Shown: positions 33,313 to 41,485 of the stretch, in pieces
How the letters are laid out: each line of letters opens with the position of its first letter
How positions within the stretch are numbered: the stretch's first letter is position 1
Assembly (NCBI GenBank): GCA_963842125.1
Contig: CAWJFE010000005.1
Span: 744,001 to 808,000, forward strand
Source: CAWCWK01 sp963842125
GTDB taxonomy: Bacteria; Pseudomonadota; Alphaproteobacteria; Rhizobiales; CAWCWK01
DNA length: 64,000 nucleotides
Direction: 5' to 3'
Translations under genes and position numbers: made by a program
The notes under the pieces: model-generated
What the model saw: the letters and a program-made list of their open reading frames with translations, nothing else
What the model was told of the DNA's origin: nothing
The model's database searches: none

Positions 33313-34354
33313 CGCGCCTCTCAAGGTTCTCGGCGTCGGCGCGGGCTATTTCAGCCAGTTCCACTACGAAGCTTGGGCGGAGCACCCCGAGGTCGAGCTC
33401 GTCGGCATCGTCGACCCTGACGAGAAGCGTCGCGAGACCGCTGCCCGCGCTCATGGGCGCGTCGAGGCCTTCGCCGAAACGGCCGAAGCGCTCGACGCCG
33501 TCGCGCCGGATCTCGTCGACATCGTCACGCCCCCATCCACCCACCTCGCACTGATCGCGCAGTCGATGGAGCGCGGCATTCCGACGATCTGTCAGAAACC
33601 GCTCTGCGGCGGTATCGAGGGGGCGACGGAGGCCGTTCGCATGGCTGCCGCCGCTAAGACGCCGCTGGTCGTTCATGAGAACTTCCGCTTCCAGCCCTGG
33701 TACCGGCGCATCAAGGCGGAGATCGAGCACGGTCGTCTCGGAGACCTTTTCCAAGTTACGTTCCGGCTGCGCCCCGGTGACGGTGGCGGGCCAGACGCCT
33801 ATCTCGATCGCCAGCCCTACTTTCAGCAGATGGAGCGGTTTCTGGTTGCGGAAACGGCCGTGCATTTCATCGACACGTTCCGCTTCCTTTATGGTGAGCC
33901 GGACTGGGTCTGGGCCGATCTGCGTCGGCTCAACCCCGCGATCGCCGGGGAGGACGCTGGCCTGATCGTCTTCGGCTACCGCGACGGCCGACGCGCCCTC
34001 TTCGACGGCAACCGGTTGATCGATCATCGCGCTGGGAACCTTCGCTTCACCATGGGTGAGGCCTTGGTCGAAGGGTCCGACGCCGTGGTCGCTCTGGACG
34101 GAGACGGACATCTCGCCTATCGGCGACACGGCGAAAGTGAGGTCGAGATGCTGGAGTTCGACAGGTCGGATCGCTTCGGGGGCGGTTGTGTGGGCGCACT
34201 CCAAGCCCATGTCGTCGACCACCTCCTTCGCGGCGCAAGGCTTGAGAACGAAGCGTCGGACTATCTGCGCAATCTCGCTATCGTCGAGGCGGTTTACGCA
34301 TCGGCCGCGTCCGGCGCCCGCGTCGAACTCGGCTCGCCGGAGACGGGCGCGTGA
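33287..34354 (+). CDS. Gfo/Idh/MocA-family oxidoreductase
   Basis: A sugar-type dehydrogenase of about 355 residues. The N-terminal Rossmann fold reads KVLGVGAGYFSQFHYEAW, followed by DIVTPPSTHLAL and the family's catalytic-site Lys in CQKPLCGG; the C-terminal half has FLVAETAVHFIDTFRFLYG. ATG 33287 overlaps the upstream gene by 26 bases; TTG 33305, with GAGG at a good distance, is an equally possible start. It would oxidise a polyol, sugar or sugar acid. It is coupled to the GntR regulator by a GTGA overlap. Confidence 0.88.
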   Translation: MLSRRILADAPLKVLGVGAGYFSQFHYEAWAEHPEVELVGIVDPDEKRRETAARAHGRVEAFAETAEALDAVAPDLVDIVTPPSTHLALIAQSMERGIPTICQKPLCGGIEGATEAVRMAAAAKTPLVVHENFRFQPWYRRIKAEIEHGRLGDLFQVTFRLRPGDGGGPDAYLDRQPYFQQMERFLVAETAVHFIDTFRFLYGEPDWVWADLRRLNPAIAGEDAGLIVFGYRDGRRALFDGNRLIDHRAGNLRFTMGEALVEGSDAVVALDGDGHLAYRRHGESEVEMLEFDRSDRFGGGCVGALQAHVVDHLLRGARLENEASDYLRNLAIVEAVYASAASGARVELGSPETGA

Positions 34355-35025
34355 CCGCAGTCGTGGAGGACAGGCCTCGATCGCAGGCCGATCGCGCTGC
34401 TGCGGCGCTCAAGCGAATGATCCTGAGCAACGAGATGCCGCCCGGCTCGAACCATCTCGAATCGGAGTTGGCGGTGATGCTCGGCATGTCCCGCACGCCG
34501 ATCCGCGAGGCGGCGCTTGCCTTGGCCAATGGGGGCTTGGTCGAGATCCGGCCGCGCCATGGCTTGCGCGTTCTCCCTCTGACGGCGGAGGACATGGAGG
34601 AGATCTACCAGATCCTCACCGAGCTGGAGCCACTCGCCGCCCAGCTCGTCGCTTCCCGAGACGGCGTCGCGCTCGACGGACTCGAGGCCTGCATCGAGGA
34701 GATGGAAGACGCTCTGGCACGCGAGGACCGCTTGGCCTGGGCCGCGGCCGACGACCGGTTCCACGCTCGACTCGTCGACCTCGCAGGCAACCGCCGGTTG
34801 GCCAGCATCGTCGCGACCTATAGCGATCAGGTCCACCGCGCGAGGATGCTGACGCTACACATGCGTCCGCTCCCCACCCAGTCCAACGAGGACCACCGCG
34901 CCCTCCTCGAAGCGATCCGGCACGGTGACGGCGAGAGCGCCCGCGAGATCCACCACGCCCACCGTCTGCGCGCCAAGGAGCTGATGCTCGGCCTCTTGCA
35001 AAGAAACGGCCTCGTTCGGTTCTAA
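34351..35025 (+). CDS. GntR-family transcriptional regulator, FadR/FCD subgroup
   Basis: A 224-residue regulator. The winged-helix half reads SQADRAAAALKRMILSNEMPPGS, ESELAVMLGMSRTPIREAALALAN and RHGLRVLP, the standard GntR wording. The C-terminal FCD half has ELEPLAAQLVA, DDRFHARLVDLAGN and DHRALLEAIRHGDGESAREIHHAH, with the metal-site Asp and His residues of FCD domains. GTG 34351 overlaps the previous stop. It probably controls this locus from the inverted repeat at 32098-32115. Confidence 0.92.
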   Translation: MTAVVEDRPRSQADRAAAALKRMILSNEMPPGSNHLESELAVMLGMSRTPIREAALALANGGLVEIRPRHGLRVLPLTAEDMEEIYQILTELEPLAAQLVASRDGVALDGLEACIEEMEDALAREDRLAWAAADDRFHARLVDLAGNRRLASIVATYSDQVHRARMLTLHMRPLPTQSNEDHRALLEAIRHGDGESAREIHHAHRLRAKELMLGLLQRNGLVRF

Positions 35026-35098
35026 CGTCCAGCTATCGGACCCGTGCGGACGCCAACCTCGCACCTGAAGGGAGGCGGCGCTGGAACCTTCGTCTCGC

Positions 35099-36670
35099 TC
35101 AGAGGCCCCGATCGGCCCCACTCGCATGCGTCGGCGCCTGTGCCGGTAGGGCGATAGGGAGGTCGGTGAACAAGGCGGATGGCCCGTTCGATCCCGTATT
35201 TGGCCGGGTCCAGGTTCCCGACTGGAAGGCGTCTACGATAACGACGAGGAGACGCGTTCCGTTGGGGCCGTCATTGACGATGCGGGCCGATCTCGTGGCC
35301 GCCAACGTCTCCACGCTTCCGGCACCGATGGCGGTGCTCTCGTCCGCCGAGACGAGCGTGCAGCGGCCCTCTATCCCCACGACGAGCCAGGACGCGGCGG
35401 TCGGCGTGCTCGGCATATCGATCGCGATGCCGGGCGGAATGTCGAGATGGATCACATCCGCCGCGCCTTTGGCCCCGGATACGAGAACCGTACGCTCGAC
35501 GCCACCCGCATTCGCCTTGTCCGGCTGCGGCGTGGTGTTGGAGGCGTCTCTGGCGGATCCGTATCGCTGCTCTATCGCGCCGACGAGCGTCTTGATGCTG
35601 TCGGAGGCTTCGCGCGGGCCGACGAGGACCGCATCGGCCGTCTCCACGACGCAGACATCCGTCAGATCGTGGACGGCGACGCGCCGGGAGTCGGCGCGGA
35701 CATAGCTTCCCGAGACGTTCGATAAGACGACCTCGCCGCGCACCGCGTTGTCCTGCGCGTCCCGTTCAGCGACCCGCCAGAGCGCACCGAACGTGCCCAG
35801 ATCGTGCCAGCCCGGTGAGACCGGGACGACGCCGAGGCGGGACGAGCGCTCCATGACGGCCGTATCGATCGGCAGGGCCGGCGCAGCGGCGAAGGCCTCG
35901 CCGAGCCGGATCGTCGTGGCGTCGGAGAGATCGGCCTGAGCGAGCGCCGTCTGCACCTCGGCGACGATGTCGGGCGCGAAGGCGCGAAGCTCGCGCAGGA
36001 TCGTGCGCGCCGAGAAGAGAAACATGCCGCTGTTCCAGAGATGCTCGCCATCGGCGACCATGGCCGCTGCCGTCGTGGCATCGGGCTTCTCGACGAAGGC
36101 CGAGACGGGTCGTACGGGATCCTCGGCGCGTGGGTCGCTTCCGGCCGCACCGGTCCTGATATAGCCGAAACCCGTCTCCGGCGCGGTGGGCGTGATGCCA
36201 AAGAGGGCGATGGCGCCCGATCGCGCGAAGGGCGCGGCGGCCGCGATCGCGGCTCGGAGTCTGTCCGGCCGCACGACCCGGTGGTCGCTCGGCGCGACGA
36301 ACATCAAGGTGTCGAGGCCACCGCCTCCATCGGCCCGATGCATGGCCGCGACGGTCAGTGCCGCCGCCGCGATCGCGGGCGCGGTCGAGCGGATGGCGGG
36401 CTCGAGGATGAGTCGGGGATGGGCATCGCCGGAGAGGCCCGCTTCCGCGATGTCACGACGCAGCAGCGTCTCCTGCGCCTTGTTGGCGAGGACCAGCGCC
36501 GTCGCGAATGCCGGCCCGGGAAACCGCGCTAGCGTGTCCTGAAAGAGCGTCGTATCACCCGTCAGTCGCTGGAACTGCTTGGGGGCCTCCCGCCGTGAGA
36601 GCGGCCACAGCCGAGTGCCGGCGCCGCCACAGAGGATGACGGGGACGATGGCCGACCGTGCGCCGGTCAT
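35099..36670 (-). CDS. manC: Mannose-1-phosphate guanylyltransferase with divergent C-terminal region
   Basis: A 523-residue nucleotidyltransferase that would make GDP-mannose. The N-terminus has the pyrophosphorylase signature VILCGGAGTRLWPLSR and PKQF, followed by FVAPSDHRV, GFGYI and VEKPD. These cover the full catalytic domain, up to about residue 355. The remaining C-terminal part is poorly conserved: it lacks the expected cupin-type phosphomannose isomerase wording and is rich in Ala, Ser and Thr. Its ATG overlaps the stop of the AGE-family gene, pointing to joint use in GDP-mannose supply for the exopolysaccharide. Confidence 0.88.
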   Translation of the reverse strand: MTGARSAIVPVILCGGAGTRLWPLSRREAPKQFQRLTGDTTLFQDTLARFPGPAFATALVLANKAQETLLRRDIAEAGLSGDAHPRLILEPAIRSTAPAIAAAALTVAAMHRADGGGGLDTLMFVAPSDHRVVRPDRLRAAIAAAAPFARSGAIALFGITPTAPETGFGYIRTGAAGSDPRAEDPVRPVSAFVEKPDATTAAAMVADGEHLWNSGMFLFSARTILRELRAFAPDIVAEVQTALAQADLSDATTIRLGEAFAAAPALPIDTAVMERSSRLGVVPVSPGWHDLGTFGALWRVAERDAQDNAVRGEVVLSNVSGSYVRADSRRVAVHDLTDVCVVETADAVLVGPREASDSIKTLVGAIEQRYGSARDASNTTPQPDKANAGGVERTVLVSGAKGAADVIHLDIPPGIAIDMPSTPTAASWLVVGIEGRCTLVSADESTAIGAGSVETLAATRSARIVNDGPNGTRLLVVIVDAFQSGTWTRPNTGSNGPSALFTDLPIALPAQAPTHASGADRGL

Positions 36671-37995
36671 CGCCCGGCTCCGCAATAGGCACGAAGCGAA
36701 TCGAGCGCGCAGACGATGTGATAGAGCGAGCTTGCGGGCGCCGCACACGGCGCCAATCGCCCGTTCTCGTCCATAACGTCGTACCAGACGCCGGGGGTGG
36801 ACGTGTCGAGGTAGGCGAGGAGCGCTCGGCCCGAGTCCGCCGCCCGGCCCTCGGCGACCACGCGCCGCTGTCGGGAGCCATCGGCTTCGGCGCGCCGCGC
36901 GACGGCGAGCCAGGCCTTCAGCCGTTCGGTCTGGGGCCAGAGTCGCGCATTGGCGTCGGCCATCGTGCCGTCCGACCAGACGATGTTGGCGACGACGTGC
37001 CGCCCGCGATCATAGCCATAGTCCTCGGCAAAAGCGATCAACCGGTCGGGGATCTCGTCGGCCGGCGCCCCGGTCAGATCGGCCCAACGCATCAAAAGCC
37101 AGGCCCACTCGAAGTGATGGCCAGGCTCGACCGCATGCCGCCCTCCGACTTCGACACGCCGGCCCGTGATGTCGAACGCCTCGATGATGGTGCCGTCCTC
37201 GCCGTCGTAGAAACGGTCGCGAAGGAGGGCGACGCAGTGGTCGGCCAGTTCGCGCCATTCGTCGTGCTCTTCGACCTCCATCCAGGCCAGCGCCGCCTCG
37301 AGGAGGTGCATGTGGGGATTGGCGAGCAGCCGACCGTCACTATCGAGCCGGCTCTTCAGGCCCCGCGCGCCATTGGCGAAACGGAGCCGCAGGTGTTCGC
37401 ACAGCGCGTGAGCGCGCTCGGCGATGTCCGGGTCGCGCAAGGTCGCGAACGCGCTCGCATAAGCGAGAAGGAGGAAGGCCTGATCGTAGAGCTCGAACCC
37501 CGGATCGAGAACCTCTCCGTGGGAATCGAGCGTGTGGACGAGGAAGCCTTCGGCCGAGCTGTGGGCGCAGAGGAACCGATAGGCGTGCCGCACGCAGGAC
37601 CGGGACGCGGCCTCGTTCCAACCGAAACGCGGCGCCTGCGAGAACGCGTAGAGCTGCCGCGCCGTCACGCGAACGCGCCGGGCTTCGGAGCAGGTCCGCC
37701 CGTCCTCGGAGAGCGTCTCGGCAAAGCCGCCGGCCTCGTGGCGCAGCCCGACGACCGACCAGAGCGGTAGGATGTCGTGGACGAGCCTTCGGCGAAGCTC
37801 GCCATCCACGCTTCGCAAAGCTTCAGTGGGTACGGTGCGGACGAGTTCGAGGGTGCGGGGCGTGCTCTCTGCAAGGCCCATCCCGCGTCGGTCACCGAAC
37901 TCTGGCGAAGGTCCGAACTCTCGCACCGGCCCGAACTCTTGCACCGGCGTTCTCTTGGGCGTGCGGTCTGGCGCTTGTGCGGCGGCGTCCGTCAT
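36667..37995 (-). CDS. AGE-family (N-acylglucosamine 2-epimerase / mannose isomerase-like) enzyme
   Basis: A 442-residue alpha6/alpha6-barrel sugar isomerase. NPHMHLLEAALAW, PGHHFEWAWLLMRW and RLWPQTERLKAWL are characteristic AGE active-site segments. Members interconvert hexoses such as mannose and fructose or their phosphates, or N-acylglucosamine and N-acylmannosamine. Being coupled to manC it most likely supplies mannose-6-phosphate. The first 40 residues are a low-complexity region with three EFG-containing repeats (VQEFGP, VREFGP, SPEFGD) that AGE proteins normally lack; the start could therefore lie later. Confidence 0.87.
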   Translation of the reverse strand: MTDAAAQAPDRTPKRTPVQEFGPVREFGPSPEFGDRRGMGLAESTPRTLELVRTVPTEALRSVDGELRRRLVHDILPLWSVVGLRHEAGGFAETLSEDGRTCSEARRVRVTARQLYAFSQAPRFGWNEAASRSCVRHAYRFLCAHSSAEGFLVHTLDSHGEVLDPGFELYDQAFLLLAYASAFATLRDPDIAERAHALCEHLRLRFANGARGLKSRLDSDGRLLANPHMHLLEAALAWMEVEEHDEWRELADHCVALLRDRFYDGEDGTIIEAFDITGRRVEVGGRHAVEPGHHFEWAWLLMRWADLTGAPADEIPDRLIAFAEDYGYDRGRHVVANIVWSDGTMADANARLWPQTERLKAWLAVARRAEADGSRQRRVVAEGRAADSGRALLAYLDTSTPGVWYDVMDENGRLAPCAAPASSLYHIVCALDSLRAYCGAGR

Positions 37996-38113
37996 GGCTT
38001 GGGCTCTCGTCTTCAGAAACAGAAGCCGGCAGCGGACCGTGCGGGGGCGGATCGCGTCCTTGCGCGCGATTAATGAGCGGGGTGCGCAACGGCGGTAGAC
38101 CACTGCGTCGTGA

Positions 38114-38143
38114 CCGGAGCGGGCCTCGAAAGTCCGCTCCGGT
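38114..38143 (-). terminator. Perfect GC-rich hairpin downstream of the RTX beta-helix gene
   Basis: ACCGGAGCGG beginning at 38113 pairs with CCGCTCCGGT ending at 38143 (10 bp perfect, 11-base loop). It starts about 16 bases after the stop of the leftward gene at 38159. No U-tract follows, so it may be a stability element or a factor-aided terminator. Confidence 0.5.
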
Positions 38144-38158
38144 CCTCTCGCGATGGCG

Positions 38159-40048
38159 TCAGTAGAGGAGGAAATGGTCCTCGGTGAACTCCGACGCCCG
38201 GGCGTTCTCGATGGTGAGGACGTTGTCGCCATAGGCGATCACGACATCGCCATCGACGTCCTGCAGCGCGTCGAGCACGGCGGCGGCGTTCTCGAAATAG
38301 TCGTCCGGTAGGATCACGACATCCTCATCCGGCCCATCGGTCGCGAAGTCCTTAATCACGTCGCGGTCGGCATTGATCTCGAAGAGGAAGACATCGGAGC
38401 CGCCACCTCCGATGAGCACGTCGTCGCCAGCGCCGCCCTCCAGAACGTCCCGGCCGCCGCGGCCGTCGAGCGTGTCGTTGCCCGAGCCTGCCTCGAAATC
38501 GTCGGCGTCGTCGGTTCCTCGATAGAGACCGACTGTTTCAACCGTGTCGGTGGGGTCGGTCGTGACGACATCCGGCGCGTCGGTCACCTCGAACGTGGGG
38601 CTGGGCGAGCTCGTGCCGGAGGATGCGGTAAGCCAACCGCTCGTATCGATGGCATCCGGCGAGAGGAGGCGCGATCCGTCCCCCTGGCCGGAATCGGCGA
38701 GATAGGCCTCCCAGTCGTCACCGCTGGGAAAGTCGCCCCATCGCCAGAAATCGCCGTCCTCCATATAGTAGTCGTTGTCGTAGAACGCGTTGTCGCCGTT
38801 GAGGAGAACGTTCTCGTCGCTGTCGGCGACGCCTCCATTGAGCGTGATACCGGATTTCGACACGATGACGTTGCCGTAGATCGTATTGCCCGTCGTATCG
38901 TGCGGACCGAAGGCGCCATCACCGCGATCCTGCTGGATGAGGGCGATGCCGTTGAGGCCGCCGCTCGCGTCGATGCGGTTGCCCGTAACCTCGACGTCGC
39001 TCGAGTTCTGGATCTGGATCGCCCCGCCCCAGAGCCATCCGCCCTGCGGGTCGGTCCCGTTGCCGATGAAGACGTTGTCGCGGATGGTCGCGGTATACGA
39101 GATCTCGTGGCTGATCCCGCCGCCGTCATTCCGAACGAGGACGTTGTCCTCGTAGAGAACGCGAATGCCGCTCTCGTCGGTCCAGAGGCCGAAGCCGTGA
39201 TTGTCGTGCGAGTAGTTGCCTCGGACGACGAGATCGCTGACGGCGCCGAACTTCGTGCCGCCGCCTTCCCAGAAAACGTCGATGCCCGACCAGAAGCCGT
39301 TGGAATGGATCTCATTGCCCTCGACACGAATGTCGGCGCCGCTCGCGCCGATGCCGAGCTGTCCGTTGTCGTGGACGTCGTTGCCCGCGATCACGCCGCC
39401 GCTTTGAACGGTAATGCCGACGCCATAGTTGGAATGGACCTCGTTATTCGTAACCGTCCAATCCTCGCCGCCCTGGATGGCGCCGGTCTGGGTCGGGCTG
39501 TTGAAATGCCGGATCGTGAGGTTCGAGACCGTCACGCCCTCCGCGTTCGACGAGAAGGCGGCCGACGTCACGCCCACCTCGACGAGCCGACCCGATGGGT
39601 CGTCCGCCAGGACGATCTCGTCCTCGGCGTAGTCGAAATAGAAGCTTCCGGCTTCGAGGGCACCGCGTGATGCGACCGGCGTCAGCGGCTCGCCGTCGAA
39701 GAAGACGGTTTCCGGGAAGCCCGCCCGTTCAGCGCCTTCCGCACCCTCCGACGTCGCGAGGCGGCGACCTTGCTGCGTCTGGCCCTCGATCACGAAGGCG
39801 TCGCCGTCTCGGCTAAAGGTGTCGATCTCGGCGGCGCCGTCGAGAATGGCGCCCTGCGCGCCGAGGAAGGTCTGGCCGTCCTTCGGCGCGATCACGTCTT
39901 CGAAGCGGTGAATGCCGGTCTCGAACCAGAAGGTCGCGCCTTCCGGAGAAGCGTCGACGATCGCTCGATAGTCGTCACCTACGCCGAGCACGATGGCATC
40001 GGCGGGCTTGTTCGCTCTAACTGGGCCTGCCTGTATATCGATATTCAT
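38159..40048 (-). CDS. Parallel beta-helix protein with C-terminal RTX calcium-binding repeats
   Basis: A 629-residue predicted secreted protein. Residues about 40-480 form a right-handed parallel beta-helix, with repeated short strands such as VTNNEVHSNYGVGITVQSG and GNDVHDNGQLGIG. Such helices are typical of polysaccharide lyases and mannuronan epimerases. Residues about 540-590 carry RTX nonapeptides (GSGNDTLDGRGGRDVLEGG, GAGDDVLIGGGGSDVF), so export through a type I system without a signal peptide is expected; no type I exporter lies in the window. ATG 40048 has GAGG upstream and a promoter-like TTGAAT/ATAATG pair. It may trim or epimerise the exopolysaccharide. Confidence 0.86.
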   Translation of the reverse strand: MNIDIQAGPVRANKPADAIVLGVGDDYRAIVDASPEGATFWFETGIHRFEDVIAPKDGQTFLGAQGAILDGAAEIDTFSRDGDAFVIEGQTQQGRRLATSEGAEGAERAGFPETVFFDGEPLTPVASRGALEAGSFYFDYAEDEIVLADDPSGRLVEVGVTSAAFSSNAEGVTVSNLTIRHFNSPTQTGAIQGGEDWTVTNNEVHSNYGVGITVQSGGVIAGNDVHDNGQLGIGASGADIRVEGNEIHSNGFWSGIDVFWEGGGTKFGAVSDLVVRGNYSHDNHGFGLWTDESGIRVLYEDNVLVRNDGGGISHEISYTATIRDNVFIGNGTDPQGGWLWGGAIQIQNSSDVEVTGNRIDASGGLNGIALIQQDRGDGAFGPHDTTGNTIYGNVIVSKSGITLNGGVADSDENVLLNGDNAFYDNDYYMEDGDFWRWGDFPSGDDWEAYLADSGQGDGSRLLSPDAIDTSGWLTASSGTSSPSPTFEVTDAPDVVTTDPTDTVETVGLYRGTDDADDFEAGSGNDTLDGRGGRDVLEGGAGDDVLIGGGGSDVFLFEINADRDVIKDFATDGPDEDVVILPDDYFENAAAVLDALQDVDGDVVIAYGDNVLTIENARASEFTEDHFLLY

Positions 40049-40387
40049 ACTGAGTGCTACCTCTTCTGCGCCTCCCCAAGCGGGGCGGAAAAGGTTCGAT
40101 GACCATGTCATTATTGCGACGAAATCTGCCAATTCAAGAAATATTGAAACTTTCACCTTTAAGTAGCTTTATTGATCTCGATTAATAACTTAGGGGAAGA
40201 TTATGTCTTCGTTTTTAACTTTCGGTGTCGTGCGGCTCGGTTGTCTTCGATGATGGGGGTGCAGGCTCTCTTGAGGCACGGCTTGAGCGGGCCGTCCGGT
40301 CTAAATGACTAGTCCGCTTGCAACTCTTCTATCCCCGGCCTCGAAGCGGCACCGTCGCAGCCTACCGAACAGGAGAGAGATGCAGTC
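40049..40387. other. AT-rich divergent promoter region between the beta-helix and epimerase genes
   Basis: These 339 bases hold no gene. The stretch 40130-40230 is markedly richer in A+T than its surroundings, as expected of a strongly controlled promoter region. It separates the leftward manC side from the rightward epimerase side of the exopolysaccharide locus. Confidence 0.6.
40109..40137 (-). promoter_or_regulatory. Sigma-70-like promoter for the RTX beta-helix gene
   Basis: Read on the minus strand, TTGAAT (40137-40132) and ATAATG (40114-40109) are separated by exactly 17 bases and lie 60 bases before the ATG at 40048. Both hexamers are good matches for a housekeeping promoter. The transcription start has not been shown. 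Confidence 0.5.
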
Positions 40388-41455
40388 ATGGCCGCGGATA
40401 GTTCACGCAATACCAGGATACTCGTCACCGGAGCCGGTGGCTTCATCGGGCATCACCTCGTCACCCGGCTGAAGGCGATGGGGTATTGGGTCCGGGGGGC
40501 CGACATTAAGCAGCCCGAATACGAGGCTTCGCACGCCGACGAATTCTCGCAACTAGATCTCCGGGATGCGGCCAACTGCGCCGAGGCGGTCGAGGATATC
40601 GGCCAAGTCTACCATCTCGCGGCTGACATGGGTGGCATCGGCTATATCAGCCAGTCGCACGCCGAGATCACCATCAACAACACGATGATGGACGTGAACA
40701 TGCTCGTCGCGGCGCAGCACGCCGGCATCTCGCGTTTTCTCTATTCTTCCTCGGCCTGCGTCTATCCGCACCATCTCCAGGAAAGCGCGGACGTTACGCC
40801 ACTCAAGGAAGACGATGCGTTCCCCGCCCAGCCCGAGGAGGGTTACGGGCTGGAGAAGCTCTACATGGAGAAGCTCTGCCAGTACTTTACCGAGGACTAT
40901 GGGCTGGCCACGCGCGTGGTGCGGTTCCACAACGTCTACGGCCCGCTCGGCACCTATGATGGCGGGCGCGAGAAGGCTCCGGCCGCTCTGTCCCGCAAGA
41001 TCGCGCTCGCCGAGGATGGCGGCGATCTGGAGATCTGGGGCGACGGTCAGCAGACGCGCTCGTTCATGTATATCGACGATTGCGTCGAGGGCCTCCTGCG
41101 CATCATGCAGTCCGACTATGGCGATCCGCTCAACCTCGGCACCGACGAGATGGTGAGCATCGATCAGCTCGTCGACATCGTCAGCGCAGCGGCCTCGAAG
41201 ACTCTGACCAAGCGGCACGACACGACGAAGCCTCAGGGCGTGCGCGGTCGGAACAGCGACAATTCGCGGCTGCGTGAAGTGCTGGGTTGGGAGCCGAAGA
41301 TCCTCCTTCGCGCCGGCATCGAGCCGACCTATGCGTGGATTGCGAACGAGCTCGCCACCGCAAGGAAGGCCGCAAAGCCCGATGCACGCAAGCCCGCGTC
41401 GCCCATGCCGGCTCCCAAACGGGCGGAGACCGAGCGCGCGGCCAGCGCGGCCTGA
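40388..41455 (+). CDS. NAD-dependent sugar epimerase, GDP-mannose 3,5-epimerase-like
   Basis: A 355-residue extended short-chain dehydrogenase. The Rossmann signature TGAGGFIGHHLV is at the N-terminus, the catalytic Tyr-x3-Lys appears as YGLEK, and SSSACVYP plus GPLGTYDGGREKAPAALSRK strongly resemble GDP-mannose 3,5-epimerase. It would turn GDP-mannose into GDP-L-galactose or a related epimer, in line with manC in the same locus. The last 35 residues are an Ala/Lys/Pro-rich tail. It starts the rightward arm and is followed by the priming transferase 30 bases later. Confidence 0.87.
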   Translation: MAADSSRNTRILVTGAGGFIGHHLVTRLKAMGYWVRGADIKQPEYEASHADEFSQLDLRDAANCAEAVEDIGQVYHLAADMGGIGYISQSHAEITINNTMMDVNMLVAAQHAGISRFLYSSSACVYPHHLQESADVTPLKEDDAFPAQPEEGYGLEKLYMEKLCQYFTEDYGLATRVVRFHNVYGPLGTYDGGREKAPAALSRKIALAEDGGDLEIWGDGQQTRSFMYIDDCVEGLLRIMQSDYGDPLNLGTDEMVSIDQLVDIVSAAASKTLTKRHDTTKPQGVRGRNSDNSRLREVLGWEPKILLRAGIEPTYAWIANELATARKAAKPDARKPASPMPAPKRAETERAASAA

Positions 41456-41485
41456 TTGCAGTCCTAGAAGGCGGGGGCGCGCACA

